A stretch of 56,970 bases of DNA, from contig DASRUL010000005.1 in the NCBI GenBank assembly GCA_035655455.1, positions 1-56,970 of the forward strand. Reading direction: 5' to 3'. Within the stretch, counting starts at the first letter, position 1, and the number at the start of each line of letters is the position of its first letter. Shown here one piece after another: positions 42,585 to 50,796 of this stretch. The notes under the pieces are model-generated. The model saw nothing but the letters and a program-made list of their open reading frames with translations. It was not told the origin of the DNA and did no database searches. Made by a program: the position numbers and the translations under genes. The DNA is from JAHFKM01 sp035655455. GTDB lineage: Archaea; Nanobdellota; Nanobdellia; SCGC-AAA011-G17; GW2011-AR18.

Positions 42585-44021
42585 TTAAATAAACTTCAAC
42601 TTCCTCGAGGCAGCCAAGCACATCCTCAACATCGTCAACCCATTCTTCACGCGCTTATTCATCTTCGTCTCGCCATACGTCCTTTCCACATAGTGCACCG
42701 GCATGTCAACTATCTTTAAGTTAATCTTTGAGGCTGAAAACAATAACTCGTAATCACCCCACTGATCCTCAACACCCCACGTGAAGAAGACCTTCCTCAT
42801 CCTTTCATAATCCTCTTTGAAAAACACTTTTGTGCCGCAGAGCGTGTCTTTGACCGGTCTATCAAGAAGATAGGAAAAAATCATGCCGAACATTTTGTTA
42901 CCTATCATATTAAAACCGCGCATCGCCTGATCCTCCATTGGATACACCATCCTCGAGCCGTTGATGAACTCACCCTTGCCTTCCATCAACGCGTTGAAAA
43001 AGTAAGGAAGCTCTTCAGGTAACACCGTTAAATCAGCATCAAGAATCATCAAGACGTCACCTGACGCGTGCTTAAAACACTCCCACACATTCTTCGACTT
43101 ACAAATACCAGGGGAATCAACCAATCTAATCTTTCTGTTGGGATAAGTCTTGATACACCTCAACACTTCTTCCCTCGTATCATCAGTAGATTTGTCATCC
43201 CCGAAAATAATCTCCGTCCACTTTCCTAACTCAGGAATTCTCTTTATTGCGTTCTCAATGTTTCCTTTCTCATTCTTACAAGGTATTACAATACTCACTG
43301 AAAAATTCTTCCCATTTTTTCTCTCAGTGACCTTCCTTGCAATCACTACCTGCAAATACCCCAACCCCCTCATTCCCGGAATACGCGCGATATACTTATT
43401 TGTAAGACTACTTACCAATGGAACATACTTCGGCATTAACAACGCTCGATCCTTCCTCACCACATCTAAATCAGCAAGATACAACAAGTTACTCACATCC
43501 TCAACAGAAAGCCAATTCAGTGTTGGTTGTTTCATTTTCAACTTTAATCCTTCAGCGATTTTTACAATAGGATACCACAACGAGCTATGATTGATGATAA
43601 CAATCCTTGTTCTGTCGTCCGCAATCCTGCACACTTCCTTAAACAACTTCAATACGTCAACAATATCATCCAAAACATTCACCAACAAGATATAATCAAA
43701 TTTCTCCTTAATCTTTTCTAAACGCTCAAAATCCGCAACCTCAAAATTCAAATAAGGATATTTTTGCTTTGCAATCCTTACTAACTCTTCACCATACTCT
43801 AATCCTAGACCATAACTAGGATCAACACCCTGCAAAAAATCCCCAAGGTCGCTTTTTAACAATAACACTCGTTTCTTTGGCTCTACAATATTCTTCAAAA
43901 GCTTAAGGATATACCTATAGTAATACCGATTTTTCTTAATCCACTTCTTCCTAAACTCTGCATTCTTCCGATGAGCACTAACAATCTCACGTTTCTTCCA
44001 GCTCAAATCATCAATCGGCAT
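42585..44021 (-). CDS. Methyltransferase-like domain fused to GT2 glycosyltransferase
   Basis: The 478-residue protein has an N-terminal class I methyltransferase fold (1-230). In its motif I region the expected glycine-rich loop reads LLLKSDLGDFLQGV, so SAM binding is doubtful. A C-terminal GT2 follows (FSVSIVIPCKNEKGNIENAI, MILDADLTVLPEELPYFF, GDYELLFSASKINLKIVDMP). The first half is homologous to the separate methyltransferase at 45841-46515 (shared LW.P...AE..LKM and PKY.P..S blocks), which retains motif I. It is leaderless, with the shared TATA box at about 44043-44052. Confidence 0.8.
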   Translation of the reverse strand: MPIDDLSWKKREIVSAHRKNAEFRKKWIKKNRYYYRYILKLLKNIVEPKKRVLLLKSDLGDFLQGVDPSYGLGLEYGEELVRIAKQKYPYLNFEVADFERLEKIKEKFDYILLVNVLDDIVDVLKLFKEVCRIADDRTRIVIINHSSLWYPIVKIAEGLKLKMKQPTLNWLSVEDVSNLLYLADLDVVRKDRALLMPKYVPLVSSLTNKYIARIPGMRGLGYLQVVIARKVTERKNGKNFSVSIVIPCKNEKGNIENAIKRIPELGKWTEIIFGDDKSTDDTREEVLRCIKTYPNRKIRLVDSPGICKSKNVWECFKHASGDVLMILDADLTVLPEELPYFFNALMEGKGEFINGSRMVYPMEDQAMRGFNMIGNKMFGMIFSYLLDRPVKDTLCGTKVFFKEDYERMRKVFFTWGVEDQWGDYELLFSASKINLKIVDMPVHYVERTYGETKMNKRVKNGLTMLRMCLAASRKLKFI

Positions 44022-44042
44022 TGGGCGCTCTTATTCAGAATA

Positions 44043-44052
44043 GTTTATATTC
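44043..44052. promoter_or_regulatory. Shared bidirectional TATA box (GTTTATATTC)
   Basis: The box is centred 26.5 bases from both the minus-strand ATG (44021) and the plus-strand ATG (44074). Only this element lies between them, giving a start-to-start distance of 53 bases. Confidence 0.7.
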
Positions 44053-44073
44053 TTTTCGTTACTCTCTCGTGGT

Positions 44074-45054
44074 ATGGTGGATATTGACTGCTTTTCGGTT
44101 CCTGGAATCTTTACTACACTCTTTGTTGCGCAACCTGTTCCTTTTGTTCCATCTGTTCCTGCCGAATACGTTTTCTGGGTCAAAAGACCATCACTCAGAG
44201 ATCCAGAACTAGAAGCGTTAATCGACTCCAAATGGCAAGCTCAAATAGAAACGAAAAAGAGGGAACTTGAAGCTAGAGGCGTACAAGATATAGCAATACG
44301 CCCTGATGAACGAGGACTTCCCGCACTCTATGAAGGAGAAAGAAAAATCATGTTTGACGGAACTATCTTTAGAGTATCTGATGTTTGCCCTGCCTTTGAT
44401 GGCACAGAAGCGGTCTGTATTGATGTTGAAGAAGGAAGATTCAGCACCATCAACCTCTCTCGCGATCCGGAATTTAGAGCACTCTCAGAAAAAAAATCCG
44501 GAGAAATAAGAAACGACGCTCTCGGCTCTTCAGAACTTCTTGTTACGAAAGATGGTTATATTGTTCTTACAAACAGAGGAGAACGACCAAACACCTACAA
44601 AAATCAGATGTATATGCCTGGAGGAAGACCTTCAACAGTAGCAGAATCTCCTTTAGAACACCAACTTGGAGAGAATGCTGAAGAACTTGGCTTAACATCA
44701 GAAGACTATCTTCGAGGCACAAAACACTGCTTTTACGGAATTGTTGCTGACGAACAACTTAACAGAAACAGAGAACTCATGTTCAAAGTTGAACTCAGCC
44801 TCACTGCAGATGAAGTGCAAAAAAGATACGATGCTTTACCAAAAAAACCAATAGACGTTGCTTCCTTAGAATTTTTATCTGCTGATGCAGACTCAATCTT
44901 GGGAAGACTTCTTAACGACGCACTTTGCCCAAGAAATAAGCCTGGCATTGTCATCCCACCAACCTTGGGTCTTTTAACACACTACGGATTCCACTCCTAC
45001 GGTCAAATGTGGCTTGAAGAGCTTGATATAAAAGTAAAAGAAGGAGATTTCTAA
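44074..45054 (+). CDS. Nudix-like hydrolase (divergent box)
   Basis: The 326-residue protein has an N-terminal half of unknown fold and a Nudix-like half (about 150-300). The box reads GGRPSTVAESPLEHQLGENA followed by EELGL, so the REXXEE core is GENAEE. That is divergent but keeps the two Glu. Conserved MYMPGGRPST and TKHCFYGIVADEQL segments recall plant-type Nudix-like proteins. The substrate could be a nucleotide sugar, given the neighbours. It is leaderless and divergent from the methyltransferase-GT2 gene, sharing its TATA box. Confidence 0.6.
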   Translation: MVDIDCFSVPGIFTTLFVAQPVPFVPSVPAEYVFWVKRPSLRDPELEALIDSKWQAQIETKKRELEARGVQDIAIRPDERGLPALYEGERKIMFDGTIFRVSDVCPAFDGTEAVCIDVEEGRFSTINLSRDPEFRALSEKKSGEIRNDALGSSELLVTKDGYIVLTNRGERPNTYKNQMYMPGGRPSTVAESPLEHQLGENAEELGLTSEDYLRGTKHCFYGIVADEQLNRNRELMFKVELSLTADEVQKRYDALPKKPIDVASLEFLSADADSILGRLLNDALCPRNKPGIVIPPTLGLLTHYGFHSYGQMWLEELDIKVKEGDF

Positions 45055-45055
45055 C

Positions 45056-45790
45056 TCACTTAGAATAAAACTTCTCCGCGCTTCTTAAAATATCTTGATT
45101 TGTCACATCAAACCACTCGCTTTCAAACACAAACGAATGCAAAAGCGTCCTTTTAAACATAAACTCGATTAAATCTCCAGAATGATCCTTATTCCCCTCT
45201 TTTACACATTGTAAAACAAGCGACAAGTCTTCTTTTTTTAGTATATAATAACATAAGCTTCCGATATTTGTTTTTGGAATCTTCGGCTTATCTTCAAACC
45301 CGACTATCTTATTCCCTTCTCCCACTTCAATTACACCAAATCTTGTTGCCAGTAAACTTTTATCTTCCACTGCTTTTCCCGCAACCACTGATGTATTCTT
45401 TCCTTTGAAAAAAGCTATACTCTCTTCAACTCCAAACCCAAATAATGTATCTCCACCTATAATGATTATATCCTCTTCTAAACCTATTCTTTCTATAACA
45501 AAAGCCATATCTCCCACCGCGCCAAGCCTCTCTTCAGGACCATTTGTCAGATTATTAATAATCCTTATCTTTTTAGTAAAACTTGACTGCTTATCCCATT
45601 CACAAAATGCTTCAAAAAAAAGATTATTTGTAATAAGAAAAATATCACTAATATCCTTACAAGAATCCAATTTTTCCATGATATGGTCGATAATCTTCTT
45701 CCCTCCAACTTCAATAAAAGCCTTAGAAATATTCTCTGTTAAAGGATAAAGCCTTGTTCCAAACCCAGCAATTAGAATTAGCACTTTCAT
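45056..45790 (-). CDS. Sugar-phosphate nucleotidyltransferase (RfbA/GlmU-like)
   Basis: The 244-residue protein has KVLILIAGFGTRLYPLTENI (nucleotide-binding signature G-x-G-T/S-R plus the downstream Lys in SKAFIEVGG). IIIGGDTLFGFGVEES supplies the metal-binding Asp and GVIEVGEGNKIVGFEDKP is the standard core block. It makes NDP-sugars for glycan synthesis. It is slightly shorter than the family average, with no C-terminal beta-helix or acyltransferase domain. It is leaderless: GTTTAAAT is centred about 25 bases upstream and shared with the gene at 45841. Confidence 0.85.
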   Translation of the reverse strand: MKVLILIAGFGTRLYPLTENISKAFIEVGGKKIIDHIMEKLDSCKDISDIFLITNNLFFEAFCEWDKQSSFTKKIRIINNLTNGPEERLGAVGDMAFVIERIGLEEDIIIIGGDTLFGFGVEESIAFFKGKNTSVVAGKAVEDKSLLATRFGVIEVGEGNKIVGFEDKPKIPKTNIGSLCYYILKKEDLSLVLQCVKEGNKDHSGDLIEFMFKRTLLHSFVFESEWFDVTNQDILRSAEKFYSK

Positions 45791-45810
45791 CTCTCTGCTA
45801 AAGAGCAAAT

Positions 45811-45818
45811 GTTTAAAT
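45811..45818. promoter_or_regulatory. Shared bidirectional TATA box (GTTTAAAT)
   Basis: TTTAAA (45812-45817) is centred 24.5 bases from the minus-strand ATG at 45790 and 26.5 bases from the plus-strand ATG at 45841; starts are 51 bases apart. Confidence 0.7.
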
Positions 45819-45840
45819 CTCTTATGTATTTCCTTTTTTT

Positions 45841-46515
45841 ATGACTTCAATCAAAGACCATTTCGAACACGTCGCACACAACTACGACTACTGGAAAAAA
45901 AAGAACTGGTACTATTATCAACAGCTTAAAACTATCCTCAAAGAAAAAATTCCCCCGGGGAAAAAAGTTCTCGAAATAGGATGCGGAACAGGAGATCTTC
46001 TTGCAGCTTTGCAACCTTTAAAAGGATTAGGAATAGACATCAGCGAAAATATGATTAAGATAGCCAAGGAAAAACACAAAGAAACAAAAAACATCGCCTT
46101 CAACGTCGGAAAAGCAGAAAACCTCACACTCAACCAAGAATTCGATGTCATCCTTCTCGCAGACATTATTGAACACCTAGAAAACGTAAACCAAATGTCC
46201 GAATCCCTCACAAAAATCGCAAATTCAAAAACTCTTATTATCCTCACAATGATCAACCCCCTTTGGGAGCCTGCCCTTCTCCTAGCTGAAAAATTCAACC
46301 TTAAAATGCCGGAAGGACCGCACCACCGGCTCACCTTTAAAGAACTCGAAAAAATCTTCAAAAAACATCACCTTTACGTTCTTGATTTAGAATACAGGAT
46401 TTTTATTCCAAAATACCTCCCCTTTATTTCTGACAAAATAAACAGTACTTTTTTTAACATCCCTCTCCTTAGAAATTTAGGGCTTGTCCAAATCTTAACC
46501 CTCAAAAAAGTTTAG
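45841..46515 (+). CDS. SAM-dependent methyltransferase (class I)
   Basis: The 224-residue protein has VLEIGCGTGDLLAALQPL (intact motif I), GLGIDISENMIKIA, VILLADIIEHLENVNQM and MPEGPHHRLTFKELEKIF. It shares blocks with the N-terminal domain of the 42585-44021 fusion. Its 3' end overlaps the convergent oxidoreductase gene by 4 bases. It is leaderless from the shared TATA box. Confidence 0.85.
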   Translation: MTSIKDHFEHVAHNYDYWKKKNWYYYQQLKTILKEKIPPGKKVLEIGCGTGDLLAALQPLKGLGIDISENMIKIAKEKHKETKNIAFNVGKAENLTLNQEFDVILLADIIEHLENVNQMSESLTKIANSKTLIILTMINPLWEPALLLAEKFNLKMPEGPHHRLTFKELEKIFKKHHLYVLDLEYRIFIPKYLPFISDKINSTFFNIPLLRNLGLVQILTLKKV

Positions 46516-47462
46516 TCTGCCCTTTGATATATTTCCTTTACAAGACTCAACACACTTACAGCATCTTCCCCTTTCACAAAAGGCTCCCTCCCACTCCTTA
46601 TTGCATGAGCAACATCCTCAAGCTGCATTACTAAACTTCCGCTTTTAAGATTTTTCATCCTCGGAAAATTGTACAGGAAATTCCTGTATCCACTCGTGCT
46701 GATCCTTGCCCTTCTTTTCTCACCAACAATCTCTAAAAAAATCCTCTTTTTCTTCATATTATTGCTCGCCTTCAACTCGCAAGGAATGCCGTTTTCAAAC
46801 TTCAATAAAGCTTCACATTCATCTTCTACCTTTAACCAAGGTCTTGTGCTTCTTATGACTGCTTTTTTCACCTTCGGGACGCCAAACAAATAAACAAGAA
46901 TATCCAGAAAATGAATCACTTGCATGATTACAACTCCTCCACCAGCCTTTTTAGGATCATTCCTCCAAAAACTCTTCCTGAAATACTCTAACGCCCTCAG
47001 ACTTTCATACACTATCCTTATCCTTTTTATTTTCCCAAACTCTCCCCTCTCCAAACGTTTTTTGGTCTCCACAACAAGCGGCGAAAACCGCAACTGGCTT
47101 ACTACACTCAACAAAAGCCCCTTCCTTTTCGCTTTCTCCACCAGACGTTTCGCCTTTTTTAGATCAACATCAATCGGCTTCTCCACAACAACATGCTTTC
47201 CAGCATCCAAAACCCTCATTGCGATATCTCCGTGCGTTTCATTTTCAGTCACAATCAACACTACTTTACTTTCCTTATCCTTCAAAACCTCTTCAAAATT
47301 CTTAAACCACTTTATCTCATACTTCGCTGCAAATAGCCTCCCTCTCTCTTCATTCCGACTATGCACTCCCATCAGCGTCATCTCTTTAGAATTCTTAAAA
47401 GCTCTTACATACTTAGGGGCTATAGCACCAGCACCAACCAAACAAAACCCTACTCTCCTCAT
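46512..47462 (-). CDS. Gfo/Idh/MocA-family oxidoreductase
   Basis: The 316-residue protein has FCLVGAGAIAPKYVRAFKNS (NAD(P)-binding), a VVVEKPIDVDLKKAKRLVEK block with the signature EKP, and a C-terminal alpha/beta domain (about 120-300). The family oxidises or epimerises sugars, often at the nucleotide-sugar stage. It overlaps the start of the upstream methyltransferase (47459-48232) by 4 bases, so the pair is co-transcribed. Confidence 0.85.
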   Translation of the reverse strand: MRRVGFCLVGAGAIAPKYVRAFKNSKEMTLMGVHSRNEERGRLFAAKYEIKWFKNFEEVLKDKESKVVLIVTENETHGDIAMRVLDAGKHVVVEKPIDVDLKKAKRLVEKAKRKGLLLSVVSQLRFSPLVVETKKRLERGEFGKIKRIRIVYESLRALEYFRKSFWRNDPKKAGGGVVIMQVIHFLDILVYLFGVPKVKKAVIRSTRPWLKVEDECEALLKFENGIPCELKASNNMKKKRIFLEIVGEKRRARISTSGYRNFLYNFPRMKNLKSGSLVMQLEDVAHAIRSGREPFVKGEDAVSVLSLVKEIYQRAD

Positions 47463-48232
47463 TCTTTCTTCCCAATCACATAAAATAAATGAGCATACAA
47501 GTGCTTCATAAAAAGAGGCATAGGAAAACGCTCAAACCCATGCATTATCTTAATCCACATGGGGTACCGCTTTTCCTTCATAAACCTGACCGTATTTGCA
47601 TCCCACTCAATTTCATCCATCTCTTTTTTCATCCTATGAAACTTCATATCACGAAAACCAATAGTATCGGGCCATACCGGACAATTCATCATATTTGTCT
47701 CTATAGGAATAAGCCCACATCTATTCATCAGAAATTTCACGCCTTTTGGAAACAAAAATAATTTTTCTCCATGCGTCCACTTGACTTTATACACCTTGTG
47801 TAGCATTCTATGAATCGGAGATCCCACATTATATCCATCCACACAAAGAATCATCACATACTTTTTCGAAACTCTCTTCATCTCATTCAAAATCTGTTCA
47901 TAATTATTATTCAGCGATAGCGTGTTAAAATTCCACACAAAATCATAAACCCCATCCTCTACAGGCAGTTTAGATAAATCTTCTGCCTTCACAACCTTAT
48001 ACTTCAACCCCAAATCATCCCACACTTCCAACCCTTTCTTAGAAGGATTCACCAATGAAACTTCGCATCCCGCTTCAGCAAAACCCAGAGAATACAATGA
48101 CGGCAACGCCTTCACACCCCCCGCAGGAACCTCCAACACAGACTTTATATCATACTTTTTAACAATCCTTCTTAAACCACGATTAATCGCATACCGCTCA
48201 TAATCCAACTGAAAAGGCTCCTTCTCAACCAT
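47459..48232 (-). CDS. SAM-dependent methyltransferase-like protein
   Basis: The 257-residue protein has VLEVPAGGVKALPSLYSLG in place of the motif I glycine loop, followed by AEDLSKLPVEDGVYDFVWNF and MKRVSKKYVMILC. The usual D-x-G-x-G-x-G pattern is not obvious, so cofactor binding may be unusual. ATG 48232 is chosen over an upstream in-frame start because TTTTTAAGAGG sits just over 20 bases before it. A MITE-like element is inserted about 50 bases upstream, between this gene and the divergent radical SAM gene. Confidence 0.65.
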   Translation of the reverse strand: MVEKEPFQLDYERYAINRGLRRIVKKYDIKSVLEVPAGGVKALPSLYSLGFAEAGCEVSLVNPSKKGLEVWDDLGLKYKVVKAEDLSKLPVEDGVYDFVWNFNTLSLNNNYEQILNEMKRVSKKYVMILCVDGYNVGSPIHRMLHKVYKVKWTHGEKLFLFPKGVKFLMNRCGLIPIETNMMNCPVWPDTIGFRDMKFHRMKKEMDEIEWDANTVRFMKEKRYPMWIKIMHGFERFPMPLFMKHLYAHLFYVIGKKE

Positions 48233-48275
48233 AAACCCTGCCAACAATACGCCTCTTAAAAAGGATTCGTTTTTT

Positions 48276-48284
48276 CTCCAGAAA
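48276..48284. repeat. Left 9-base target duplication (CTCCAGAAA)
   Basis: CTCCAGAAA abuts the left inverted repeat at 48285. The identical 9 bases follow the right inverted repeat at 48415-48423. Confidence 0.85.
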
Positions 48285-48414
48285 GGGGTTGGTGCGAATA
48301 TATGCTAAGATATGCTGTAAAAGATCTTTCTTAAGTAAATCTTGCGAGAAAACCACCCTTTCAACAGCGCATCAAACAAACTTCAGAGTTAAGGATTAGT
48401 TTCGCACCAACCCC
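48285..48414. mobile_element. 130-base MITE-like element
   Basis: Perfect 14-base inverted repeats GGGGTTGGTGCGAA (48285-48298) and TTCGCACCAACCCC (48401-48414) enclose a 130-base unit with no gene, and CTCCAGAAA is duplicated immediately outside both. The sequence inside has no obvious further symmetry. This element is distinct in end sequence from the GGCTCTGT-type elements. It lies between two divergent promoters, so it could have altered their spacing. Confidence 0.8.
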
Positions 48415-48423
48415 CTCCAGAAA
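48415..48423. repeat. Right 9-base target duplication (CTCCAGAAA)
   Basis: Identical to 48276-48284 and directly abutting the right inverted repeat. Confidence 0.85.
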
Positions 48424-48458
48424 GCAACCTTTAAATAACGAAAACTAATTCCCCAAAA

Positions 48459-49856
48459 ATGAAAATCCTTCTCATCAACCCCCCCTTAGAACACCAAGCA
48501 CGCTGGGATGTTTCACAAATTGCTTACCCGCCTCTAGGAATCCTCTGGATAGCTGCCATGCTCGAGAAAGAAGGTCACCACGTCAAATTCTTAGATGGCG
48601 ACTGCTGGAAATTTGACATTCTTGAAGAAATCAAAAACTACAATCCCAGACTTGTAGGACTAGCAGTCATCACCATCAAAGTCAACAGCGCAGCAGCCAT
48701 GATCCACCAAATCAAAGAAGTATACCCACAATTACCTGTTGTCGTTGGCGGGAACCACATCACCAACGTCAAACAACAATCCTTTGACCAAATCCCGGGA
48801 GCAGACTACCTCATGATCGGAGAAGCGTACTATACCTTTCCAGAACTTGCGCACGCACTCGAACAAAATACCAACCTCTCAACCATCAGAGGCCTCATCT
48901 GGAAAGAAGACGGAAACATTATCACCAACAAGTCCCGACCAGACATTCAAGACTTAGACATTCTCCCCTTCCCTGCACGACACCTCCTTCCCCAACCCTT
49001 CACTACTCACTACCAGTCAGACACGCGTTACTTAAGAAAACCGAGCACAAGCATGATCACCAGCCTCGGCTGCTACTACAGATGCACCTTCTGCGACCAC
49101 ACGAGGAACGTCAGATTCTTCTCTCCAAAAAGAGTCGTAGATGAAATCGAACACTTGCAAAAAATCTACGGCATCAAAGAAATCCACTTCTGGGACGAAA
49201 TTTTCACCATGACCCCAAAACGCACACGCGAAATCTGCCAAGAAATTATCGACCGCAACATTGATATCACCTGGAGCGGATACGGAAGACTCGATATTAT
49301 CGCACGAAACCCCGACTTAGTGCCACTCATCAAAAAATCAGGATGCTGGTTCATGTCCTTCGGCGTCGAATCAGGAAGCCAAAAAGTCAGAGACTTCATT
49401 AAAAAAGATCTTACAGACGAACAAATACGACAAGCTGCGGAAACCCTTGCAGCAGCAGGCATCTATACCCGAGGTTTATTCATGCTCGGACATCCTACTG
49501 AAACTCTCGAAACTCTTGAACAAACCATCCAATTCGCCAAAACCTTACCTCTCAACTCTGCGCAATTCAACCTCAACATACCCCTTCCAGGAACAGAGCA
49601 GTACGCTAACGCTAAAGACTATGGAATCCTTGATGAGGAACGCTTCAAAGATTACTCAGGGCATGGAAAACCTATCTACATTCCCAACGGACTCACTGCA
49701 GAAATCCTTGAAGAAGCCCAAAAACGCGCCTACAAAGAATTCTTCGCACGACCCCAAGTCTTCTTCAGAAACGCACGCTTCGTCCTCAGAAGTCCAGACA
49801 GCATCAAAAAATACAGCAAAAAATTCGTTACTATTATGACTGGGGGAAAACTATAA
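48459..49856 (+). CDS. B12-binding-domain radical SAM protein
   Basis: The 465-residue protein has a cobalamin-binding-like domain (ILLINPPL, YPPLGILWIAAMLEKEGHHV, LPVVVGGNHITNVKQQ) and then LGCYYRCTFC (C205, C209, C212). The downstream WDEIFTMTPKRTREICQE and LNIPLPGTEQYANA blocks match the paralogue at 3786-5174. Sequence pattern and length suggest a related reaction on a related substrate, possibly lipid or sugar methylation. CTTTAAATAA at 48429-48438 is centred about 25 bases before ATG 48459. Confidence 0.85.
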   Translation: MKILLINPPLEHQARWDVSQIAYPPLGILWIAAMLEKEGHHVKFLDGDCWKFDILEEIKNYNPRLVGLAVITIKVNSAAAMIHQIKEVYPQLPVVVGGNHITNVKQQSFDQIPGADYLMIGEAYYTFPELAHALEQNTNLSTIRGLIWKEDGNIITNKSRPDIQDLDILPFPARHLLPQPFTTHYQSDTRYLRKPSTSMITSLGCYYRCTFCDHTRNVRFFSPKRVVDEIEHLQKIYGIKEIHFWDEIFTMTPKRTREICQEIIDRNIDITWSGYGRLDIIARNPDLVPLIKKSGCWFMSFGVESGSQKVRDFIKKDLTDEQIRQAAETLAAAGIYTRGLFMLGHPTETLETLEQTIQFAKTLPLNSAQFNLNIPLPGTEQYANAKDYGILDEERFKDYSGHGKPIYIPNGLTAEILEEAQKRAYKEFFARPQVFFRNARFVLRSPDSIKKYSKKFVTIMTGGKL

Positions 49857-49880
49857 AACCAGCCTCTTCTTTTAAACCTT

Positions 49881-50774
49881 ATGAATATCACTACCCTTCT
49901 TTTCTTAACCCTCGCCCTCTTTTCTAATTTTATCTGCATCTTTCTCATCGCACTCCGCTACAAACACCTCTTTATCTCAATAAGCGAACACGCCAAATTT
50001 TTAGACGTCACAAAACTTGTTGCCATCACCCAAATCGCCAGCTATCTCACCCCTTTTAATATAGGAATCCTTCTCGGAAGACCCTTCATCGGAAAAAAAT
50101 TCTTTAACATCCAGCCAGGAAAAACAATCCTCGCCACCGTTATCGACCAATGGCTCGAATTCTTCTGGCAAAGTCTTCTTGTCATTTTTCTTATAGTTAT
50201 AGGAGTCGGCTCCTTCTTTCAGAAAGACCTTTTCGTGTTTCCCATCCTCTTTCTTATTTTAAGCCTCGTTTTTCTTCTTCTTTTTTCCAAAACCCTCTAT
50301 ACAAAACTCTTCATCATTAAAGACAGCATTCCCTCTTTCCTCAAAAAACTTTTAAAACGCTTTATCACCCTCCAGGATCTTACGACAGCAAAGACCTACC
50401 TCGACCAAAACCTTCATACAAAAAAATTTATTCTTCCCTACTTCAGCCTCGTTCTCCTCTTTATTCTTGCTTATCCCCTTATTCTTTATTTTACTAGCCT
50501 TGCATTCTCCTCTTCACTCCCTTACACCAAAATCTTCACCGCGACATGGGCATCTTACCTTATAGGAAGACTTTCAGGGATTCCAGGCGGTTTTGGAACA
50601 CGAGACCTCACGCTCGGAGCCTTCCTCGCCCTCTACGGCCTCTCACTTGAACAAGCAGCAATCATCGCTCTTGTTTACAGAATCGTTACCCTCTTACCCT
50701 CCTTCCTTCTCAGCCTTTCTTTTGTTCCAGAAATTCTCTTTCTTCTTAAAAAAAATCCTCCGAAATCCATTTAA
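49881..50774 (+). CDS. UPF0104/AglD-like membrane protein (lysylphosphatidylglycerol synthase TM family)
   Basis: The 297-residue protein has about 7-8 membrane helices, with an internal ASYLIGRLSGIPGGFGTRDL block, matching the UPF0104/AglD-like integral membrane family. In haloarchaea AglD acts late in N-glycan assembly, but the role of these short forms is unknown. CTATAAAACC (49851-49860) overlaps the end of the preceding gene and could start a leaderless message. The gene follows the radical SAM gene by 24 bases. Confidence 0.75.
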   Translation: MNITTLLFLTLALFSNFICIFLIALRYKHLFISISEHAKFLDVTKLVAITQIASYLTPFNIGILLGRPFIGKKFFNIQPGKTILATVIDQWLEFFWQSLLVIFLIVIGVGSFFQKDLFVFPILFLILSLVFLLLFSKTLYTKLFIIKDSIPSFLKKLLKRFITLQDLTTAKTYLDQNLHTKKFILPYFSLVLLFILAYPLILYFTSLAFSSSLPYTKIFTATWASYLIGRLSGIPGGFGTRDLTLGAFLALYGLSLEQAAIIALVYRIVTLLPSFLLSLSFVPEILFLLKKNPPKSI

Positions 50775-50796
50775 ACATTCGCCCAGTCACTCTCCT

